Assembly: GCA_965198045.1 (NCBI GenBank)
Contig: CBDAOL010000012.1
Span: forward strand, 558,001 to 622,000
Reading direction: 5' to 3'
Length of the DNA stretch: 64,000 nucleotides
DNA from: CBDDEC01 sp965198045
GTDB lineage: Bacteria; Chloroflexota; Dehalococcoidia; UBA2979
Position 1 is the stretch's first letter; each line of letters opens with the position of its first letter. The notes under the pieces are model-generated. The model did no database searches, was not told the DNA's origin, and saw only the letters and a list, made by a program, of their open reading frames with translations. Position numbers and translations under genes: made by a program. Of the stretch, positions 25,681 to 32,568 are shown piece by piece.

Positions 25681-26109
25681 TCAGTCGTCCCTCGACATGA
25701 TGACCTCGCCGCGCACGATCACACTGTCGACGTTGACGATGACGGCGATGCCCTTCATCTCTGGGTCGGCATTGCGCTCACCCTCCGGGGCCGCGTCGTA
25801 GACCGCCTGGCAGACGGCGGGGTCGTCCTCGATGTAGGCGCGGCCGTGGAACTGCCAGCCGATGCGCTCCCCCGGGTTGCGGTAGAGGAACGCCATGCGC
25901 GGGCTCACCGGCAGGCGTTTGAGCAGCCCTGAGCCGTCGCGGTTGCGCACCCAGATGGCGAGCTGGTCGTCCGAGTAGACCTGCGTGCTGCCATAGAACG
26001 CCATCGAGGGCTGGCCTTCGGCATCGACGCTGGCGGCGATGACGGGCATGCGGTCATCGCCGGCGCTGCCGATCCGCTCGTGCATCTCGTCGGTCAGCTT
26101 GATCGGCAT
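25681..26109 (-). CDS. Pyridoxamine 5'-phosphate oxidase-fold protein
   Basis: Split-barrel flavin- or F420-binding-type protein of 142 residues (MPIKLTDEMHERIGSAGDDRMPVIAASVDAEGQPSMAFYG...). Features of the family: IAASVDAEGQPSM, LAIWVRNRDGSGLLKRL, PRMAFLYRN, FHGRAYIEDDP. The ATG at 26109 has AGGGAG 6 nt upstream; ten extra upstream codons are unlikely. The actual cofactor and substrate are unknown; it is distinct from the genuine PdxH at 47958. Convergent with the GNAT pseudogene, whose stop lies 1 nt away. Confidence 0.8.
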   Translation of the reverse strand: MPIKLTDEMHERIGSAGDDRMPVIAASVDAEGQPSMAFYGSTQVYSDDQLAIWVRNRDGSGLLKRLPVSPRMAFLYRNPGERIGWQFHGRAYIEDDPAVCQAVYDAAPEGERNADPEMKGIAVIVNVDSVIVRGEVIMSRDD

Positions 26110-26147
26110 GCTCGCTCCCTGTCCGTCGACGTGTCGCATCTACCCGC

Positions 26148-26164
26148 GCTGTAGTTTCTACAGC
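26148..26164. promoter_or_regulatory. Operator-like inverted repeat GCTGTAG-TTT-CTACAGC
   Basis: A perfect 7-bp inverted repeat with a 3-nt centre in the divergent gap between the PNPOx-like gene (39 nt downstream of it on the minus strand) and murE (85 nt on the plus strand). Its shape suits a dimeric repressor; no regulator gene lies nearby. Confidence 0.5.
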
Positions 26165-26236
26165 ACCGAGCGTGGCGGCAACCGGCCGATCGGGCAGGGG
26201 AACATCGTTTGACGAGCCCTCGACGCGGGCCACCCG

Positions 26237-26242
26237 TATGAT
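26237..26242 (+). promoter_or_regulatory. -10 element TATGAT, leaderless-type, of murE
   Basis: TATGAT ends 6 nt before the murE ATG; no Shine-Dalgarno sequence. A TTGACG upstream (26209-26214) is 22 nt away, too far for a standard -35. Confidence 0.45.
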
Positions 26243-26248
26243 GGCTGC

Positions 26249-27787
26249 ATGACCTCCGAGGCGACGCGCACCCCGGCCGGTGACTGGCGAGATGGCCTGC
26301 CAGAAGGCGCCGCACGGTCCGATCTGCCGTCGGTTGGTGCGATCCAGCTTGACTCGCGCGAGGTCACGCCCGGTGATCTGTTCGTGGCGATCGAGGGTCA
26401 GGTCGCGGATGGCCATGACTTCGCGGGCTTCGCCGTCGAGGGTGGAGCCGCCGCCCTCGTCGTCGCGCGTGGCCGCGGCTCGGCGCTGGCCTCCCTCGGC
26501 GTACCGATCGTCGAGGTGGACGACCTGCGCGCCGCGCTCGCCTCGATCGCCGCGGCGCACGAGGGCTACCCCGGGCGCGAACTGGGGACCATCGGCATCA
26601 CCGGTACGGACGGCAAAACCACGACCGCCTTCCTCGCGGCTGCTGGTCTCGAGGGCTGCGGGTTCGACGTCGGGCTGCTCACGACGGTGGAGACACGGGT
26701 CAAAGGCGAGCCGCACAAGAACCCGACGCGACTCTCCTCGCAGGAAGCGCCGTACGTCCAACGAGCCCTCCGCGAGATGCTCGACGCCGGCTGCTCGCAC
26801 GCGGTGGTCGAGGCGACCTCGATCGGTCTCGAGTGGCATCGCGTCGATCACTGCTACTTCGATGTCGGCGTCCTGACGAACCTCGGCGCCGATCACCTCG
26901 ACTTCCACGGCACCGTCGAGGCCTATCGCGACGCGAAGGCGCGGCTCTTCTCTTCGCTGGTGCGGGAGCATGGACAGGGGCAGCGCACCGCGGTGCTCAA
27001 CGCGGACGATCCGAGCTGGGAGTACTTCGCCGCGCGCACACGAGCGCGCGTCGTCACCTACGGCGTGGAGAACCAGACCGCCGACGTCGTCGCGGACGAC
27101 CTCGCGCTCTGGTCGGACGGGTCGACTTTCACGCTGACGGCGGGCGACGACACGATCGACGCCAGCGCGCGGCTGCTCGGTCGCTTCAACGTCGCCAACG
27201 CGACGGCCGCCATCACTGCCGTCGCTGCGTTCGGCCTCGACGTCATGGCCGCCGCCGGCGGCGTCGCGACGGCCGAGGGCGTCCCCGGCCGCATGGAGCG
27301 CATCTCCGGCGCGCCGTTCGAGGTGGTGGTCGATTACGCACACACAGCTGACGGCCTGCGCCAGGCAATCGGCGCGCTGCGCCCCCTCGTCGAGGGCCGC
27401 ATCATCGTGGTCTTTGGCTGCGCTGGGGAGCGCGGGCGCGAGCGTCGCGCGGGGATGGGGTTCACGGCCGCGGAGGTCGCGGACTTCGCCGTACTCACAG
27501 AGGAGGACCCGCGTTCGGAGCCGAGCGAGGCGATCATCGATGAGATTGCGCAGGCGATGGTGGCTGGCGGAGCCCTCGAGGGGGAGCGGTTCGAGCGCGT
27601 TCCCGACCGCCGCGAGGCGATTGCGCGCGCCCTTGAGCTGGCCGCGCCCGGCGACGCTCTGTTGCTCGTGGGCAAGGGTCACGAGTCCTCGATCGAGCGC
27701 GCCGAGGGGGCGATCGCCTGGGATGAGCGCGCGGTCGCACGCGAGCTGATCGCCGAACGCTTCGACGCCGACGCGCCACCGATCTAG
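26249..27787 (+). CDS. murE: MurE-like UDP-N-acetylmuramyl peptide ligase
   Basis: Mur ligase that adds the third peptide residue to UDP-MurNAc-dipeptide, 512 residues. Domain 1: SVGAIQLDSREVTPGDLFVAI. Central ATPase: GTIGITGTDGKTTTAFLAA (about 112-130), VEATSIGLEWHRVDHCYFDVGVLTNLGADHLDFHG with the carbamylated-Lys region YRDAKARLF. C-terminal domain: VVDYAHTADGLRQAI, VFGCAGERGRERR, LTEEDPRSEPSEAI (counterpart of the amino-acid-selecting DNPRxE motif) and VGKGHESS. It stands alone, with no other dcw-cluster gene nearby, so a role outside classical peptidoglycan is possible in this lineage. Confidence 0.88.
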   Translation: MTSEATRTPAGDWRDGLPEGAARSDLPSVGAIQLDSREVTPGDLFVAIEGQVADGHDFAGFAVEGGAAALVVARGRGSALASLGVPIVEVDDLRAALASIAAAHEGYPGRELGTIGITGTDGKTTTAFLAAAGLEGCGFDVGLLTTVETRVKGEPHKNPTRLSSQEAPYVQRALREMLDAGCSHAVVEATSIGLEWHRVDHCYFDVGVLTNLGADHLDFHGTVEAYRDAKARLFSSLVREHGQGQRTAVLNADDPSWEYFAARTRARVVTYGVENQTADVVADDLALWSDGSTFTLTAGDDTIDASARLLGRFNVANATAAITAVAAFGLDVMAAAGGVATAEGVPGRMERISGAPFEVVVDYAHTADGLRQAIGALRPLVEGRIIVVFGCAGERGRERRAGMGFTAAEVADFAVLTEEDPRSEPSEAIIDEIAQAMVAGGALEGERFERVPDRREAIARALELAAPGDALLLVGKGHESSIERAEGAIAWDERAVARELIAERFDADAPPI

Positions 27788-27849
27788 ACGGCGATCCAGA
27801 CGGCGAGTTCGCCGAGACCTCGGAGGCGGCGGCTGCGGCGGGACTGCGG

Positions 27850-27855
27850 TAGAGT
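27850..27855 (+). promoter_or_regulatory. Probable -10 element of the class III aminotransferase gene
   Basis: TAGAGT about 40 nt before the ATG, leaving a leader that includes the GACGAGGGA ribosome site. Confidence 0.4.
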
Positions 27856-27895
27856 GCAGATTCGCCGGAGCGCACTCACGGACGAGGGAACGCCG

Positions 27896-29260
27896 ATGAC
27901 CACCAACATCCTCGACGAGCAGGCGATCGCGGAACTCGTCCGCGACGATGTCGCGAACCTGTTGCATCCGCAGTACTACGCTCCCGACCACCAGGCGCCC
28001 GTCATCTTCGACCACGGCAAGGGTGTCTGGCTGACGGACGTGCGTGGCAACAGCTACATCGACGGCCTCTCGTCGCTGTGGAACGTGGCCGTCGGCCACG
28101 GCCGCGAGGAGCTCGCGGACGCCGCCGCCGAGCAGATCCGGAAGGTCGCTTTCACCAACAACTACACCGGCTTCTCGAACGTCCCGGCGATCCAGCTGGC
28201 CTCGAAGGTGCTGGAGCTGGCGTACGACAACATGGGCGGCGTCTATTTCACGAACTCGGGCAGCGAGTCGAACGAAGGTTCGTTCAAGACGGCGCGCTTC
28301 TACTGGAACCTCAAGGGCCAACCCTCGAAGGTGAAGATCATCGCCCGCGAGCGCGCCTATCACGGCGGCACCTTCGCCACCTCGGCGATGACCGGGCTGC
28401 CGCCGTTCCACAAGTACTTCGGTCCGTTCCCGGACGAGATCGTGCACACGGCGAAGCCGGACAACCTCGAGTGCGACTGCGAGCTGAACTCGGACGGCGA
28501 GTGCGCGCACTGGCTCGAGGCGGCGATCCAGCGCGAGGGCGCCGACACCGTCGCCGCGTTCATCGCCGAGCCGGTCAAGGGCGCAGGCGGCGTCTGGACG
28601 CCGGCCGCCGACTACTTCCAAAAGATCCGCGAGATCTGCGACCAGTACGGCGTGCTGTTCATCGCGGACGAGGTGATCACCGGCTTTGGGCGCACCGGCT
28701 ACTGGTTCGCCCTGCAGCGCTGGGGTGTCGAGCCCGACCTGGTCTCGATCGCCAAGGCGATTACCTCGGGCTACATCCCGATGGGCGCCTTCATCGTCAG
28801 CCAGGAGATCATGGAGGCCTTGCAGGACCTGCCGCCCGACGCACGGTTCATGCACGCCTACACCAACAGCGCCCACCCGACGGCCTCGGCGGTCGGCCTG
28901 CGCAACCTGCGTATCTTCGAGGACGAGAACCTGGTCGCGAACGCGGCCGAGATGGGCGAACGTCTCGGCGGCGGCCTGCACGCGGCCTTCGACGACAACC
29001 CGCACGTGACGAACATCCGCCACCTGGGCCTCATGGCTGGCATCAGCCTCGTGCGCAACGCGGAGGACGGCACGCCCTTCGACGCCTCCGAGGGCATCGG
29101 TGGCAAGGCGGCAACACACATGCGCGAAGAGGGCAGCGTGATCACCCGCTTCGTTGGCGACAACCTCGTCTTCGCCCCGCCGCTGGTCGTGAACGCCGAC
29201 GAGGTCGACCAGATCATCCGCGCAACCGCCGAGGCGGTGACGGCCGTCACCGGGGCGTAA
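27896..29260 (+). CDS. Class III (omega) PLP-dependent aminotransferase
   Basis: Fold-type I aminotransferase of 454 residues. Landmarks: GVWLTDVRGNSYIDGLSSLWNVAVGHGR at the N-terminus, FTNSGSESNEGSFKTAR (phosphate-binding Ser), AYHGGTFATSAMTG, AAFIAEPVKGAGGVW, LFIADEVITGFGRTGYWFA with the PLP-contacting Asp, and LVSIAKAITSGYIPMGA with the Schiff-base Lys. The conserved Arg for a carboxylate is near the C-terminus (ITRFVGDNLVFAPPLV). Close to beta-alanine:pyruvate or diamine aminotransferases; the amino donor cannot be fixed. Start at 27896 has GACGAGGGA upstream. Neighbours give no pathway hint. Confidence 0.9.
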   Translation: MTTNILDEQAIAELVRDDVANLLHPQYYAPDHQAPVIFDHGKGVWLTDVRGNSYIDGLSSLWNVAVGHGREELADAAAEQIRKVAFTNNYTGFSNVPAIQLASKVLELAYDNMGGVYFTNSGSESNEGSFKTARFYWNLKGQPSKVKIIARERAYHGGTFATSAMTGLPPFHKYFGPFPDEIVHTAKPDNLECDCELNSDGECAHWLEAAIQREGADTVAAFIAEPVKGAGGVWTPAADYFQKIREICDQYGVLFIADEVITGFGRTGYWFALQRWGVEPDLVSIAKAITSGYIPMGAFIVSQEIMEALQDLPPDARFMHAYTNSAHPTASAVGLRNLRIFEDENLVANAAEMGERLGGGLHAAFDDNPHVTNIRHLGLMAGISLVRNAEDGTPFDASEGIGGKAATHMREEGSVITRFVGDNLVFAPPLVVNADEVDQIIRATAEAVTAVTGA

Positions 29261-29276
29261 CGCCAAACGCTCGCGG

Positions 29277-29282
29277 TATCCT
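29277..29282 (+). promoter_or_regulatory. Possible -10 element of the small membrane protein gene
   Basis: TATCCT 58 nt before the ATG at 29341; no -35 recognised. Confidence 0.3.
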
Positions 29283-29340
29283 CGACGGGAGCGCGCACAG
29301 CTTCCGGCGGCCGGCCCGCTGGTAGACGGGTCCACGGCGG

Positions 29341-29628
29341 ATGAGGCTGTTCTTTGCTGACCTGCTGATGGCGACCGGCACGGTTGTCGTGCTGCTCGGA
29401 TCGGTCGGTGCTGGCGGCGCGCAGACGCTTCGGGTCATCGCCGTTGGGGTCGCGATCGCCGCGGTCGGTTACCTCCTCGACGTACGGAGCCGGGCGCGGG
29501 CGCTCGTTCTCGTGGGCATCGTCCTCGGCTTGTATCCCGGTTTTGGCCGGCTCGCCCTCGCAGTGATCCTGCCCGCTGTGTTCATCGCTCGCGTCCGCAG
29601 TCGACGAGAGGTTACCGACGGGGCCTAG
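29341..29628 (+). CDS. Small membrane protein of unknown function
   Basis: Unrecognised 95-residue protein with three hydrophobic segments: FFADLLMATGTVVVLLGSVG, TLRVIAVGVAIAAVGYLL and ALVLVGIVLGLYPGFGRLAL-AVILPAVFIA, then a basic tail (RVRSRREVTDGA) that should face the cytoplasm. ATG preceded by GGCGG. It sits between an aminotransferase and a lipoprotein gene; no function can be inferred. Confidence 0.6.
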   Translation: MRLFFADLLMATGTVVVLLGSVGAGGAQTLRVIAVGVAIAAVGYLLDVRSRARALVLVGIVLGLYPGFGRLALAVILPAVFIARVRSRREVTDGA

Positions 29629-29639
29629 GCTCCGCGGTC

Positions 29640-29645
29640 TATCGT
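29640..29645 (+). promoter_or_regulatory. -10-like TATCGT, leaderless-type, of the lipoprotein gene
   Basis: TATCGT ends 6 nt before the ATG at 29652, without a Shine-Dalgarno sequence. The start codon is also enclosed by a 6-bp inverted repeat TCCCTG-TATG-CAGGGA (29645-29660). Confidence 0.4.
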
Positions 29646-29651
29646 CCCTGT

Positions 29652-30212
29652 ATGCAGGGAGGCACCCTCGGACTTGCGCTCGTTGCGTTGATCGCGGTCG
29701 CGTGCGCCTCGGACCATCGGCTTGAACTCGAGCCCTTCGAGGTACGGGGCGGGGCGCTGCTGTTTGCCAACGATGAGGAGCTGCCTGCGTACGAAGATTG
29801 GTTCGAACGCCAGCACTTCGCCGTCCCGAGGGTCGAGGTGCCGGCGGGGCTGGCGCTCGTCAACGCGTACAGCTACCGGCCGGATGCCGACCTCGACTTG
29901 TCGCTCGTGTCGTTGTTCTTCGAGGATGCCGAGGACCCCCGGCGCTGGCTGTTGGTGAAGTTCGACGATCGAGCGGCGTTCCCGCTGCGGGCGGAGCCAT
30001 CGACGCCGATGGAGCTTGGTGCCGTCGAGGGGCGGACGGCGGTGTACGTGAACGGGGTCGGCGACCCGTGGCACGACCTCGTGTTCGAGAGCTGTGGTTT
30101 CGGCGTTGCGGTGAAGGGGCACGCCGATGTCTGGGCGCGCGCGGACATCGAGGCGGTCGCGAGGGCGATCGTCGACGGCTGCGACGATGCTCGAGGGCCG
30201 GCGGGCAATTGA
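29652..30212 (+). CDS. Putative lipoprotein of unknown function
   Basis: 186-residue protein with a signal peptide (GGTLGLALVALIAVACAS) whose lipobox VACA gives lipidation at about Cys19. The mature part is acidic and contains one later Cys pair candidate (FESCGFG, VDGCDD). DUF-type domain not recognised. Its TGA stop overlaps the -35 hexamer of the following RNA gene. Confidence 0.6.
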   Translation: MQGGTLGLALVALIAVACASDHRLELEPFEVRGGALLFANDEELPAYEDWFERQHFAVPRVEVPAGLALVNAYSYRPDADLDLSLVSLFFEDAEDPRRWLLVKFDDRAAFPLRAEPSTPMELGAVEGRTAVYVNGVGDPWHDLVFESCGFGVAVKGHADVWARADIEAVARAIVDGCDDARGPAGN

Positions 30213-30238
30213 CGCGCGCGGCGCGCTCCCGCTACTGT
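30209..30238 (+). promoter_or_regulatory. Promoter of the structured RNA unit before birA
   Basis: TTGACG (30209-30214), an 18-nt spacer and TACTGT (30233-30238): one of the best sigma-70-type promoters in the window, with a predicted start near 30245. Confidence 0.65.
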
Positions 30239-30264
30239 CGGAGGCAGGAAAGGGGGTGATGCTA

Positions 30265-30333
30265 ATGTCAGATGACAGTAGTCACCGTACGGTGGGTTCA
30301 GCCAGATTCCGTGTGGAGGTGGCTGACCAGTAA
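30265..30333 (+). CDS. Possible 22-codon small ORF inside the structured RNA
   Basis: ATG at 30265 with AGGGGG eight nt upstream, reading MSDDSSHRTVGSARF... to TAA at 30331. The ribosome site is good, but the same bases form RNA helices A and B, and the peptide has no run of one amino acid that would mark it as an attenuator peptide. It may be a real small protein, a leader peptide, or chance. Confidence 0.3.
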   Translation: MSDDSSHRTVGSARFRVEVADQ

Positions 30334-30355
30334 CCCCTGATTCGAGTGACTATCC

Positions 30356-30393
30356 GGGCGTGCCGGCTTTTGCCGGCGCGCCCTTTTCATTTT
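30356..30393 (+). terminator. Strong intrinsic terminator before birA
   Basis: A 12-bp stem with one T-G wobble, GGGCGTGCCGGC (30356-30367) and GCCGGCGCGCCC (30372-30383), a TTTT loop, and TTTTCATTTTC after it. The clearest intrinsic terminator in the window. Confidence 0.9.
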
Positions 30394-30439
30394 CTCTGGC
30401 CTCCGCCGGACCGTCCCGCAGGCAGGAGAGCACCGGCTA

Positions 30440-31231
30440 ATGCCCTTTGACCTCGCACGTCACGACCGCCTGCGCACCTCGCGCGAGCTGGGGGCTCACG
30501 TGTCGTACGTCGAGGAGTCGGCGACCACGATGGATGACGCCCGCCGCGGCCTCGATGGCGGCGACCCCTGTGGCAGCGCCTACGTGGCCGGCTACATGAC
30601 CGCCGGCCGCGGACGCGCCGGCCGCAGCTGGACCTACCCCGCCGGTCGAGGGCTGCACGTCACCTACTCCATCTGCCTCGACGGTCGGAGCCCGGAGGCC
30701 GTGGCGAACGCGCCGCTGCTGTCGGTGGCGGCTGCGCTTGCGAGCGCCCAGGCGATCGAGGAGACGAGCGGGCTGCGGACCGAGGTGAAGTGGCCGAACG
30801 ATCTGCTGGCGGAGGGCCGCAAGCTCGTCGGCATTCTCGTCGAGTCGAGGCTGCGCGACGGCAGCTTCGAGGCCTTCGCAGGCATCGGCGTCAACCTGCG
30901 CGAGCCAGACGAGTGGCCCGACGATCTCGAGGGCCGTGCAACCTCGATCGAGGGCGCCGGGTTCGATCCGCCCGACCGCGAGACGATGCTCGCGGCGCTG
31001 TCGAGTGCGTTCGAGTCGCAGATCGAACGCCTGGCAAGCGACGCCAGCGGGCTCGTCGAGGAGTGGGCTGCGCGCCTGGTGACGATTGGGCAGCGGATCC
31101 GCTTCGATGCGCCGGCAGGCGTCCTCGAGGGCGTTGCCGAGGGTGTCGCGCCGACCGGAGAACTGCTGCTACGCCTCGACGATGGCTCGCTGGAAAGGCT
31201 CGCTGCGGGCGACGTAACGACGCTCGGCTGA
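30440..31231 (+). CDS. birA: Biotin--[acetyl-CoA-carboxylase] ligase
   Basis: Class I biotin protein ligase (263 residues) that activates biotin to biotinyl-AMP and attaches it to carboxylase carrier domains. Motifs: VEESATTMDDAR, GYMTAGRGRAGRSW (biotinyl-AMP loop), EVKWPNDLLAEGRKLVGILVESR and GIGVNLREPDEWP; a C-terminal SH3-like domain (IRFDAPAGVLEGVAEGVAPTGELLLRL) closes it. There is no N-terminal HTH domain, so it is not a DNA-binding repressor. ATG with GGAGAG upstream. A terminator lies 47 nt before it, so expression may depend on read-through or an unseen promoter. Confidence 0.93.
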   Translation: MPFDLARHDRLRTSRELGAHVSYVEESATTMDDARRGLDGGDPCGSAYVAGYMTAGRGRAGRSWTYPAGRGLHVTYSICLDGRSPEAVANAPLLSVAAALASAQAIEETSGLRTEVKWPNDLLAEGRKLVGILVESRLRDGSFEAFAGIGVNLREPDEWPDDLEGRATSIEGAGFDPPDRETMLAALSSAFESQIERLASDASGLVEEWAARLVTIGQRIRFDAPAGVLEGVAEGVAPTGELLLRLDDGSLERLAAGDVTTLG

Positions 31232-31253
31232 CGACAACCCCATCCGAGGGCAC

Positions 31254-31283
31254 TTGATCCGTGACCCGTATGCCGTCTAGCCT
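31254..31283 (+). promoter_or_regulatory. Promoter of the histidine operon
   Basis: TTGATC (31254-31259), an 18-nt spacer and TAGCCT (31278-31283). Predicted transcription start near 31290, only about 4 nt before the His leader peptide ATG. Confidence 0.6.
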
Positions 31284-31293
31284 CGATCGCACG

Positions 31294-31374
31294 ATGAACC
31301 GACGAGAGATGCACGCGACGCACGCGCATGCCCATGGGCATGGCGGGCCGTCGCGCGCCCTCGAGGTTCGGTAG
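31294..31374 (+). CDS. hisL: Histidine operon leader peptide
   Basis: A 26-codon ORF immediately behind the his promoter. Residues 6-17 read MHATHAHAHGHG: five histidines in ten residues (positions 7, 10, 12, 14, 16). Such His-codon runs directly upstream of his biosynthetic genes are the hallmark of ribosome-mediated attenuation. It ends 29 nt before the attenuator hairpin. The start is nearly leaderless, with no Shine-Dalgarno sequence. The 359-nt region between birA and hisZ holds only this leader system. Assignment rests on composition and position; no similarity search was possible. Confidence 0.75.
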   Translation: MNRREMHATHAHAHGHGGPSRALEVR

Positions 31375-31403
31375 CGGCAGCACACCACGGACCATCGAAT
31401 CCG

Positions 31404-31437
31404 CGCCGCGACGGCTCAGGCCGCGCGGCGTTTCTGT
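31404..31437 (+). terminator. Attenuator hairpin of the histidine operon
   Basis: CGCCGCG (31404-31410) pairs with CGCGGCG (31424-31430); inside, CGGC (31412-31415) pairs with GCCG (31420-31423) around a TCAG loop, with one bulged A. TTTCTGT follows. Placed 29 nt after the His-rich leader peptide stop, it is the expected terminator of an attenuation system. Confidence 0.7.
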
Positions 31438-31493
31438 ATGCCTCGCGCGCCTTCGCCACCTGCACCAGCGACGGACGAGCACGAGGAGCCACC

Positions 31494-31499
31494 TAGAAT
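31494..31499 (+). promoter_or_regulatory. Possible internal -10 element before hisZ
   Basis: TAGAAT downstream of the attenuator, 91 nt before the preferred hisZ start. If active it would give attenuator-independent basal expression. Confidence 0.3.
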
Positions 31500-31590
31500 G
31501 CCGCTATGCAGCATCGACGCGACGATAGAGCGCACCGAGACGAGCGAGGACGACGCGCGGGCGGCCGCGCCCGGGATGGACGAGGGATCG

Positions 31591-32568
31591 ATGGCTGAGC
31601 GCGGCCTGCGCAGCAGCGGCATGCGGGACCTGGCGCCCGAGGAGATGCGCGCGTTCCGTCGCATCGAGCGCACGTTCCTCGGCATCGCCGAGGGTGGCGG
31701 CTACCTCGAGGTGCGCACCCCGACGATCGAGCCTCTGCACCTCTACACGGCCGCTGGCGCGCTCTCGCCGCAGCTGCTCGACCGCGTGTACTCCTTCCTC
31801 GACTGGGACGGCTGGAGCGGCGAGCGGGTCGTGCTGCGGCCCGACGCGACCGTTTCGGTCGCGCGCTTCGTGGCCGAGCAGGACAAGGCGGGACCGAACC
31901 GTCTCTGCTACGTCCAACCGGTCTACCGCTTCGACCCGGAGGCCGGCGACCGGCAGGTCTGGCAGTGCGGCATCGAGGCCTTCGGCATCGCACCGAGCGA
32001 GGGGGACGCCGAGCTGTTGCGGCTGGCGCTGGCGCTGCTCGATGCACTAGAAATTACGGATGTCAGCGTCGAACTCGGGCACGCCGGCCTCGTGCGCGCG
32101 ATCTTTGCGGCGATCGGTCTAGACGCTGCGGAGCGTCTTGATGCCTACGACCGGTTGCTCCAGGGAGAGGAGCGAATCACCGAGGAGCTGGCGACGGCGC
32201 ATCCCGAAGCGGCGGCAGCACTGCGGGTGCTTGCGGCGGTCGATGGCTCTACCGCGGCCTACGTCGACAACCTGCGCGCGACGATCCTCCCGGTCGTCCC
32301 GGACGCCGAGGGGTCGCTCGATGAACTCGCCGCGGCCGCCGCGACGCTCGACGGGTCGGGCGTGCCGTACCGCGTGCTGCCCGGCACCGCGCGCAACTTC
32401 GAGTACTACAGCGGCGTCACCTTCCGCGTGAACTCGGGTGACGCGACCTGCGTCGTCGGCGGACGCTACGACGGCCTGGTCGAGGCGCTCGGCGGCGAGC
32501 CGACCACCGCCAGTGGCTTCGCGGCCGACATCGTGCAGCTCGCCGCACTTGCAGGCGGTGCATCGTGA
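31591..32568 (+). CDS. hisZ: ATP phosphoribosyltransferase regulatory subunit
   Basis: HisRS-like catalytic-core paralogue (325 residues) that activates short-form HisG and senses histidine. Motifs: GMRDLAPEEMRAFRRIERTF, EVRTPTIEPLHLY, motif-2-like ERVVLRPDATVSVARFVAEQ, LCYVQPVYRFDPEAGDRQVWQCGIEAFG, the HisRS-type NFEYYSGVTFRVN, and VVGGRYDGLVEALGG. The anticodon-binding domain of true HisRS is absent, and hisG follows with a 4-nt overlap, which decides for HisZ. The ATG at 31591 has GAGGGA upstream; the frame is open back to 31438, so a longer N-terminus (start at 31498 or 31576) is possible. Confidence 0.9.
   Translation: MAERGLRSSGMRDLAPEEMRAFRRIERTFLGIAEGGGYLEVRTPTIEPLHLYTAAGALSPQLLDRVYSFLDWDGWSGERVVLRPDATVSVARFVAEQDKAGPNRLCYVQPVYRFDPEAGDRQVWQCGIEAFGIAPSEGDAELLRLALALLDALEITDVSVELGHAGLVRAIFAAIGLDAAERLDAYDRLLQGEERITEELATAHPEAAAALRVLAAVDGSTAAYVDNLRATILPVVPDAEGSLDELAAAAATLDGSGVPYRVLPGTARNFEYYSGVTFRVNSGDATCVVGGRYDGLVEALGGEPTTASGFAADIVQLAALAGGAS

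Larger units (their letters stand above)
30245..30393 (+). ncRNA. Candidate structured small RNA or riboswitch-like leader
   Basis: About 150 nt from a good promoter to a strong terminator. Helix A pairs 30255-30259 (GGTGA) with 30282-30286 (TCACC) and encloses a 4-bp hairpin (30266-30269 with 30274-30277). A perfect palindrome CACCGTACGGTG (30283-30294) competes with helix A. Helix B pairs GGGTTCAGCCA (30294-30304) with TGGCTG (30320-30325) and AACCC (30332-30336), leaving a 6-nt bulge. GGAAAGGG (30247-30254) can pair with CCCTTTTC (30381-30388), the 3' arm and U-tract of the terminator, so an antiterminated state is possible. Ends 47 nt before birA. Family not recognised. Confidence 0.5.

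Noticed and set aside
26209..26242. TTGACG and TATGAT before murE as a full promoter
   Set aside because: Spacer of 22 nt is too long; only the -10 is annotated.
26054..29335. 1093-codon open frame on the minus strand opposite murE and the aminotransferase
   Set aside because: Antisense shadow: high-GC third positions remove stops; the plus-strand frames carry clear motifs while this frame is Arg/His/Val-rich without any.
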